64,000 nucleotides of DNA, from NCBI RefSeq assembly GCF_000517545.1, contig NZ_BAIV01000022.1, positions 1-64,000 on the forward strand. The letters are read 5' to 3'. This document shows, one piece after another, positions 57,956 to 64,000 of this stretch; positions within the stretch are counted from its first letter, which is position 1; each line of letters opens with the position of its first letter. The translations under genes and the position numbers were made by a program. The notes under the pieces were generated by a model. That model made no database searches and was not told the origin of the DNA. It worked only from the letters and a program-made list of their open reading frames with translations. The stretch comes from Bacteroides reticulotermitis JCM 10512. GTDB lineage: Bacteria > Bacteroidota > Bacteroidia > Bacteroidales > Bacteroidaceae.

Positions 57956-59311
57956 TTACCGCTTCTTGATAGGTACGTAAGCCACATCATCGAGTACATT
58001 CTTGTAAGCCGGACGAATGATACGCTTGCCTTCGAAGTTGAGTTCTTCATTGCGATGCGCACACCAGCCTACGATACGTGCCATAGCGAACAACGGGGTG
58101 TAGATTTCCTGTGGCAGGCCGATCAACTCGTATACAAAGCCGGAATAGAAATCAACATTACTGGACACTGTTTTACCGTTGTTCTTCACGCGGCCGAATA
58201 TCTCGATCGCACGTTCTTCGAGCAGTTCGAGGAAGGCGAACTCAAGTTCTTTCCCTTTTTCACGGGCAAGATCGCGCGCCAACTCTTTAAGCAGAAGTGC
58301 ACGCGGATCGGAAATGGTGTAAACCGCATGTCCGATACCGTAGATCAGTCCGCTTTTATCGTAGACTTCTTTGTTCAGCATACGGGTGAAATAGGTGTCT
58401 ATCTCCTCAACGCTGTTCCAGTCTTTGATGTTTTCCTGCAAGTGGTGATACATATCGACCACCTGTATATTGGCTCCTCCGTGAAGCGGCCCTTTCAACG
58501 ATCCGATGCCGGCGGCAATAGCCGAATAAGTATCGGTGCGGCTGGAAGATACCACGCGAACGGTAAAGGTGGAGTTATTACCTCCGCCATGTTCTGCCTG
58601 AAGCACAAGCAGCATATCGAGCGTACGGGCATCGAGCTTGGTGAAATCTTTCTTCAACATATAGAGGAAGTTCTCGGCGATGGAGAGGTTCTCGTTCGGA
58701 TGACGTATATGCAAGGAACGTCCGTGGGTAGCGTGGCGCAACATATTGTACGCATAGGCAATGATGGTGGGGAACTTGGAGATCAACTCAACGCTCTGAC
58801 GCATCAGGATATCACTGGTGGTACTTTCGGCATCCGGGTCGAAGCGGTACATCTCGAGGACGCTACGGGCCAGGATGTTCATGATGTTGTTGCCTTCCAA
58901 CTCGATGATATTCATCTTCGTCTTCTGCTCCAACGGCATATTGTCGTTAATCAGTTCGCCAAACGAGCTGAGTTCTTCTTTATTGGGTAAATGCCCGGAG
59001 AGAAGCAGATAGGCCACTTCTTCAAAACCGAAGCGTTTCTCTTTCATCATATTATGGGCGATATCTTCCACATCGTAGCCTCGATAGAATAACTTGCCGG
59101 GAATGGGTTTCAAGCCACCACCGGGTACACGTTCGTAACCAACCACATTGCCAACCTTAGTCAATCCAACCAGAACTCCCGTCCCATCTTCATTACGCAG
59201 CCCACGTTTTACATCGAACTTTGTGAACAACTCATTGTCAATCCGGGTAGCTTTCTTCATCTCCTCGGAGAGTTTATAAATCACATATTCCTTTTTCATC
59301 TTCGTATTCAT
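57956..59311 (-). CDS. gltA: Citrate synthase
   Basis: Condenses acetyl-CoA and oxaloacetate. The 451-residue protein carries the family motifs RGYDVEDIAHNM, AEHGGGNNSTFTVRVVSS (catalytic His), SLKGPLHGGAN and YGIGHAVYTISDPRA with the second catalytic His. It follows the isocitrate dehydrogenase stop with no gap (ATG at 59311; a second ATG at 59299 is possible). Last gene of the operon aconitase-isocitrate dehydrogenase-citrate synthase, which makes 2-oxoglutarate for glutamate synthesis. Unlike its two partners, its frame is intact. Confidence 0.94.
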   Translation of the reverse strand: MNTKMKKEYVIYKLSEEMKKATRIDNELFTKFDVKRGLRNEDGTGVLVGLTKVGNVVGYERVPGGGLKPIPGKLFYRGYDVEDIAHNMMKEKRFGFEEVAYLLLSGHLPNKEELSSFGELINDNMPLEQKTKMNIIELEGNNIMNILARSVLEMYRFDPDAESTTSDILMRQSVELISKFPTIIAYAYNMLRHATHGRSLHIRHPNENLSIAENFLYMLKKDFTKLDARTLDMLLVLQAEHGGGNNSTFTVRVVSSSRTDTYSAIAAGIGSLKGPLHGGANIQVVDMYHHLQENIKDWNSVEEIDTYFTRMLNKEVYDKSGLIYGIGHAVYTISDPRALLLKELARDLAREKGKELEFAFLELLEERAIEIFGRVKNNGKTVSSNVDFYSGFVYELIGLPQEIYTPLFAMARIVGWCAHRNEELNFEGKRIIRPAYKNVLDDVAYVPIKKR

Positions 59312-60510
59312 TTATTTGTTTACACTCTCTATTTTTTCTGCTATTTCATCGGCAAAGGCTGTCGTGGACAAGGTTACTCCACCGGGCATGAAACGAGCCA
59401 GGTCTGCAGTAGCCCGACCGTTCATAAAGTTCTCTTCCAACGCTTTCTCTACCAGAACAGCGGCCTTGTCCCAACCCAGATACTGCAACATCATCACGGC
59501 TGAGAGAATGATGGAACAGGGATTGACTACGTTTTTACCGGCAATATTGGGCGCGGTACCGTGGGTGGCTTCAAAGATGGCATGCCCCGTACGGTAATTG
59601 ATATTCGCTCCGGGAGCGATACCGATACCACCGACCATGGCTGCCAACTGGTCGGACACATAATCTCCATTCAGGTTCAAAGTAGCTATGACGGAATATT
59701 CTTCGGGCGTAAGCAAGGTGTTTTGCAAGAAGGCATCGGCTATGCAGTCTTTGATGACCAGACTGCCGTCGGCCAGGGCATCGGCAAACTCGCGTTGCGC
59801 CAATTCGTATCCCCACTTCTTGAAACCGCCTTCGGTAAATTTCATGATATTTCCCTTATGCACCAAAGTAACGGAGGGAAGATGGTTGTCGATCGCATAC
59901 TGACAGGCGGCACGTACCAGTCTCTCAGTCCCTTCGCGGGATACCGCTTCACGCCAAAAGAGGAGGTCTCCGGGAAACGGACTTTGGTAACGCCCATCTC
60001 GTCGCGCAGGAATCGATAGAACTTCTCAGCTTCGGGGGTTCCCGCTTCCCATTCGATACCGGCATAGATGTCTTCAGTATTCTCACGGAAGATGCACATA
60101 TTCACTTTCTCCGGTTCATTCAGCGGCGTATGAATACCGGTGTACCAACGTACGGGACGAAGGCATACATACAGATCGAGTGTCTGCCGCAAGGCTACGT
60201 TGAGCGATCGGATTCCTCCACCTACCGGCGTGGTAAGCGGTCCTTTGATACCGATCAGGTATTCGTTGAAGACATCCATCGTTTCGTCCGGCAACCACGA
60301 ACCGGTAGCTTGAAAAGCTCGTTCGCCGGCAAGGACCTCTTTCCATTCAATCCGGCGTTTACCGGCATAGGCTTTTTGAACAGCGGCATTAACAACTTGT
60401 TGCATAGCAGGAGTCACTTCACTCCCTACCCCATCGCCCGTAATATAGGGAATGGTTGGATAATCCGGTACTCGAAGCGTACCGTCGGCTTGCATGCTTA
60501 TTTTACTCAT
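59312..60510 (-). CDS. icd: NADP-type isocitrate dehydrogenase, frameshifted as written
   Basis: Oxidatively decarboxylates isocitrate to 2-oxoglutarate. Repaired length 399 residues, with IPYITGDGVGSEVTPAMQ at the N-terminus, the substrate-binding GIKGPLTTPVGGGIRSLNVALRQ, FRENTEDIYAGIEW, GNIMKFTEGGFKKWGYELA and the cofactor region NINYRTGHAIFEATHGTAPNIAG. One base is missing near 59946; adding a G (plus strand) restores GVKPVSREGTERLVRAACQYA. The gene starts 3 bp after aconitase and runs directly into citrate synthase. Confidence 0.93.
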
Positions 60511-60513
60511 CTA

Positions 60514-62756
60514 TCATCTGGCATTAAGGGCAGAGCCGGCACGGAACCAGGCAATCTGCTGTTCGTTATAAGTATGTTGTGTTTCAAAACTCTCTTTCGT
60601 TCCGTCTTCATGGTGAAGGGTAACGGTCAGGTTACGTCCGGGGGCAAACTCTTTCAGCCCGGTAACGGACAAGCGGTCGTGTTCCCGTACTTTGTCATAG
60701 TCGGCTTTATCGACAAAGGTAAGGGCAAGCATGCCTTGTTTCTTGAGGTTTGTTTCGTGAATACGGGCAAAACTCTTAGCCAGTATCACACGTACATTAA
60801 GGAAACGAGGCTCCATGGCGGCATGCTCCCGGCTGGAACCTTCACCGTAGTTCTCTTCGGCTACAACGATGGAAGAGATCCCTTCGGATTTATACGCCTT
60901 GGCTGTGCCGGAAACGGTGTCGTACGCATTCGTCAAACGACTCCATACGCTATTCGTCTCACCGTTGAACGCGTTTACCGCTCCCATAAGCATATTGTCG
61001 GAAATGTTTTCCAGATGTCCCCGGAAACGCAACCACGGGCCTGCCATAGAGATGTGGTCGGTGGTGCATTTGCCTTGTGCCTTAATCAACAAAGGCATAT
61101 CGAGCAGGTCACTTCCTTCCCATGCGGGAAAAGGTGTGAGCAATTGCAAACGCTGGGACGCGGGATTCACTTCGACTGCCGTTCCGGAGCCGGTGGGAGC
61201 CATGTATCCGCCATCTCCGGAGGTAAAACCGTGCAACGGCAACTCGTCGCCTACCGGTTCGGCCAATTTTACTTTCTCTCCATCGTGATTCATCAACCGA
61301 TCTTTCAGCGGATTGAAACAGAGGTCACCGGCAATGGTAAGAGCCATAGTCAACTCCGGCGAAGCAACGAACGCATAGGTGTTCGGGTTGCCGTCGGCTC
61401 GCTTGGCAAAGTTACGGTTGAACGAGGTAACGATGGAATTCTTACGGGTGGGGTCGTCGGTATGACGCTTCCACTGTCCGATGCAGGGTCCGCAGGCATT
61501 CGCCATAATCACGGCTCCGATCTCTTGGAACTCATCCATCATGCCGTCTCTCTCCGCAGTGGCCCGGATCTGTTCGGAACCGGGATTGATAATCAGCGGG
61601 GAAGCGACAGACAATTTCTTTTCGGCTACCTGACGCGCCAACGAAGCGGCACGGCTTAAGTCCTGATAAGAAGAGTTGGTACACGAACCAATCAGTCCGA
61701 CTTCCATCTTCCGCGGATAACCATTCCGCAACACCTTTTCGGCAAACTCGGAAATAGCGTTGCCGCATCCGGTGTAAAAGGTCCGTTTATATAGGGTTCT
61801 AACTCAGTTAGATTGATCTCGATAATGCGATCGTAGTATTTTTCAGGTTCACTAATCACAGCCTCATCGGCACGCAAGTCAGCAACAACCGATTCCGCCA
61901 ACTCGACGATCCGTTTTCTTCCGGTGGCTTGCAGATATACAGCCATACGCTCATCGTAAGGAAAGAGCGAGGTGGTAGCACCTACTTCAGCACCCATGTT
62001 ACAAATGGTAGCTTTACCCGTTGCCGACAGTGAGGAGGTTCCGGTGCCGAAATACTCGATAATGGCATTTGTACCGCCTTTCACAGTCAGGATGCCTGCC
62101 AACTTGAGGATCACGTCTTTCGGTGAGGCCCATCCGTTGAGTGTACCGGTCAACTTTACACCAATAATCTTGGGCATCTTCAGTTCCCATTCCATACCTG
62201 TCATCACATCCACGGCATCGGCTCCGCCTACTCCAATGGCTACCATACCCAATCCACCGGCATTGGGCGTGTGAGAATCGGTTCCCACCATCATACCGCC
62301 GGGAAAGGCGTAATTCTCGAGCACTACCTGATGAATAATCCCCGCTCCCGGTTTCCAGAAACCGATTCCGTAACGGGAAGAGACATCACGCAAAAAGTCG
62401 TAGACCTCTTCATTGGTCCGGGTAGCAGTAGCAATATCTTCCTGCGCCCCTTTATACGCCTGAATGAGATGGTCGCAATGTACCGTCGAAGGGACGGCTG
62501 CCTGTTCTTGTCCCGCATTCATAAATTGGAGCAACGCCATCTGGGCAGTTGCGTCCTGCATAGCCACACGGTCGGGACGGAAATTAACATAGTCTTCGCC
62601 ACGCTTATAATTTTTCAAACCGCTCACGTCATACAGATGAGCATACAGAATCTTTTCGGCCAACGTTAAAGGACGTTTCAAAACGGCCCGCACGTGTTCT
62701 ATCTTTCCCTTGTAAGTTGAATAGAAGGCCTCCAACATTTTCTCGTCATACATCAT
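60514..62756 (-). CDS. acnA: Aconitate hydratase (mitochondrial-type), frameshifted as written
   Basis: Isomerises citrate to isocitrate with a [4Fe-4S] cluster. Repaired length 747 residues, with MMVGTDSHTPNAGGLGMVAIG, the cluster cysteines in LIGSCTNSSYQDLSRAA and NACGPCIGQWKR, and the C-terminal swivel domain (CTTDHISMAGPWLRFRGHL; GEGSSREHAAMEPRFL). The layout matches the mitochondrial-type enzymes of Bacteroidetes. One base is missing near 61757 (restoring DAATPISEFAEKVLRNGYP). First gene of the TCA operon; no full promoter box is evident in the 62757-62872 gap on this strand. Confidence 0.94.
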
Positions 62757-62856
62757 ATTGCTGTCTTTTTTAATGTCTATCTATAAAAAGAACGAACAAT
62801 AAGCCGGTTATGTTTAACAAAATGTAATATTTTTCCGCTTCAGGGCGAAGAATTAT

Positions 62857-62864
62857 TACCTTTG
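62857..62864 (+). promoter_or_regulatory. -7 box for the helicase gene
   Basis: TACCTTTG is a full TAnnTTTG match, 8 bp before the ATG, implying a very short leader. Confidence 0.45.
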
Positions 62865-62872
62865 AGCCCGTT

Positions 62873-64000
62873 ATGAATAATGATTCAAAAAGCCCGATAG
62901 CCGACCTTCAACGACAACAGCTTCTGCTCCGGATGGAGTATGAGTATGAGAAGGAGGAGTTCCAACGACAAACCGAAACCATGGGAGTGGCCCGTAAAGT
63001 AAAACGTGGCCTCTGCTGGTATCCCGCCTACCCGGGAAAGAGTTACTATAACTCACTGAACCAATTGGTGATAGAGATCCTACGGAATGAGGACAAGGAG
63101 ATCGAACACGCTTTTGAATTCGGGCGTCCGGTCTGCTTCTTCCGACAATCGTTCGACGGGAAAGTGACCTATATGAACTTCACCGCCGCAGTCAGCTATG
63201 CCGATGAAGAGCGGATGGTGGTGGTACTACCCGGTGCAAGCGCTTTGGCTGACATACAGGCCGAAGAGCAACTGGGCGTGCAGCTTTACTTTGACGAAAC
63301 GTCTTACCGCGCCATGTTCGATGCGTTGGAAGAGGTGCTCGCTGCCAAAGGGAATCGCCTGGCGGAACTCCGGGAAATCTTACTGGGAACAGCCAAGCCC
63401 GGTTTCCGTGAACTTCATCCGGTACGCTTTCCGTGGTTGAACAGTACCCAGGAAACAGCCGTCAACAAGGTATTATGTGCCCGGGACGTAGCCATCGTGC
63501 ACGGTCCTCCGGGAACGGGAAAGACTACTACGCTGGTAGAGGCTATTTATGAAACGCTTCACCGCGAACCGCAAGTGCTTGTCTGCGCACAAAGCAACAC
63601 GGCCGTGGATTGGATTAGCGAGAAGTTGGTCGACCGTGGTGTACCCGTACTCCGCATCGGCAACCCTTCCCGAGTGAATGATAAGATGTTGTCGTTCACC
63701 TACGAGAGACGTTTCGAGAATCATCCCGCTTATCCCGAACTTTGGGGAATCCGCAAGTCAATCCGGGAACTGAACGGTCAGCTGCGCCGGAAGAACTACT
63801 CCGAACGGGAGAGTTTGCGCAACCGCATGAGCCGGCTACGCGATCGGGCCACCGAGTTGGAGATTCTGATCAATGCCGATCTATTCGACGGAGCCGCGTG
63901 ATAGCTTCCACACTGGTAAGCAGCAGTCACCGGCTACTCAATGGCCGCCGCTTCCCTACCCTGTTTATCGACGAAGCTGCACAAGCACTCGAAGCTGCTT
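62873..64000 (+). CDS. Superfamily I DNA/RNA helicase (UPF1/Dna2/IGHMBP2-like), partial and frameshifted as written
   Basis: The N-terminal part of an AAA_11/AAA_12-type helicase. A beta-barrel region (residues about 40-150) is followed by Walker A AIVHGPPGTGKTTTLVEAI (near residue 205), motif Ia VLVCAQSNTAVDWISEKL, a charged helical insert and motif II FIDEAAQALEAA at the window edge. It resembles IGHMBP2/UPF1-like proteins of Bacteroidetes, whose cellular role is poorly defined. The frame stops at 63899-63901 only because one C is missing from the run at 63894-63895; adding it gives FDGARVIASTLVSSSHRLL and the frame continues to 64000. The remaining helicase motifs lie outside the window. 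Confidence 0.88.

Noticed and set aside
60130..61659. A 509-codon open frame on the plus strand, antisense to aconitase
   Set aside because: Its translation has no recognisable motif and the minus strand encodes unmistakable aconitase; it is a shadow caused by codon bias.
1..64000. tRNA or rRNA genes
   Set aside because: I looked through the gaps between genes for cloverleaf-type sequence and rRNA-like stretches and saw none; a covariance search would settle this.

Overview
The window is chromosomal DNA from a Bacteroides-type member of the Bacteroidota. It carries a SusC/SusD pair, a one-protein hybrid two-component regulator, DUF4374 and PepSY iron-uptake genes, and repeated TAnnTTTG (-7) promoter boxes with little Shine-Dalgarno signal. 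Most of it is core chromosome with one polysaccharide locus and three small islands of short repeats.

Layout. 1-1.6 kb: relics of a DUF4248/DUF3987 cassette with 22-bp iterons and a 40-bp inverted repeat. 1.6-10.2 kb: a lone receiver protein, an ABC-F ATPase, and a heavy-metal efflux set (His/Cys-rich protein, His-rich adaptor, RND pump, TolC-like porin). 10.2-26.4 kb: housekeeping genes (an rRNA methyltransferase; an ECF sigma operon; a phospholipase D-like enzyme; thyA, folA, an Lrp-type regulator; an M64 peptidase; a minus-strand run tonB-polyprenyl synthase-hypothetical-tatD-amidotransferase; cmk-ispH; pfkA). 26.4-27.8 kb: a 1.4-kb gene-poor stretch with a 23-bp tandem array and a degenerate 22-bp array. 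27.8-35.8 kb: a HEAT-like protein, a XusABC-like siderophore uptake operon, and a steroid-5-alpha-reductase/SDR pair. 35.9-57.7 kb: a polysaccharide utilization locus (HTCS; GH31-GH2-GH3 on plus; SusC-SusD-surface glycan-binding protein-GH5 on minus) whose enzyme set matches xyloglucan loci. A second repeat island sits between its two converging operons. 58-62.8 kb: the oxidative TCA operon aconitase-isocitrate dehydrogenase-citrate synthase. 62.9 kb to the end: the start of a superfamily I helicase.

How it works together. The HTCS would sense a xyloglucan fragment in the periplasm and switch on both arms: GH5 cuts the backbone at the cell surface, the binding protein and SusCD import the pieces, and GH31, GH2 and GH3 remove xylose, galactose and glucose. 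PfkA and the acn-icd-gltA branch are the central metabolism that would receive the sugars.

Two things stand out. First, about 19 short deletions break 13 otherwise intact genes, mostly one G or C lost from a G/C run. They hit central genes such as aconitase and isocitrate dehydrogenase, and every repaired length is a whole number of codons, so base-calling error is more likely than decay. Second, the repeat islands share a 22-23 bp period and, at two of them, TAGTACTA-core iterons plus TGGCAGTTGGCAGT inverted repeats. I do not know a described function for this family, and it is the best candidate for something new here.
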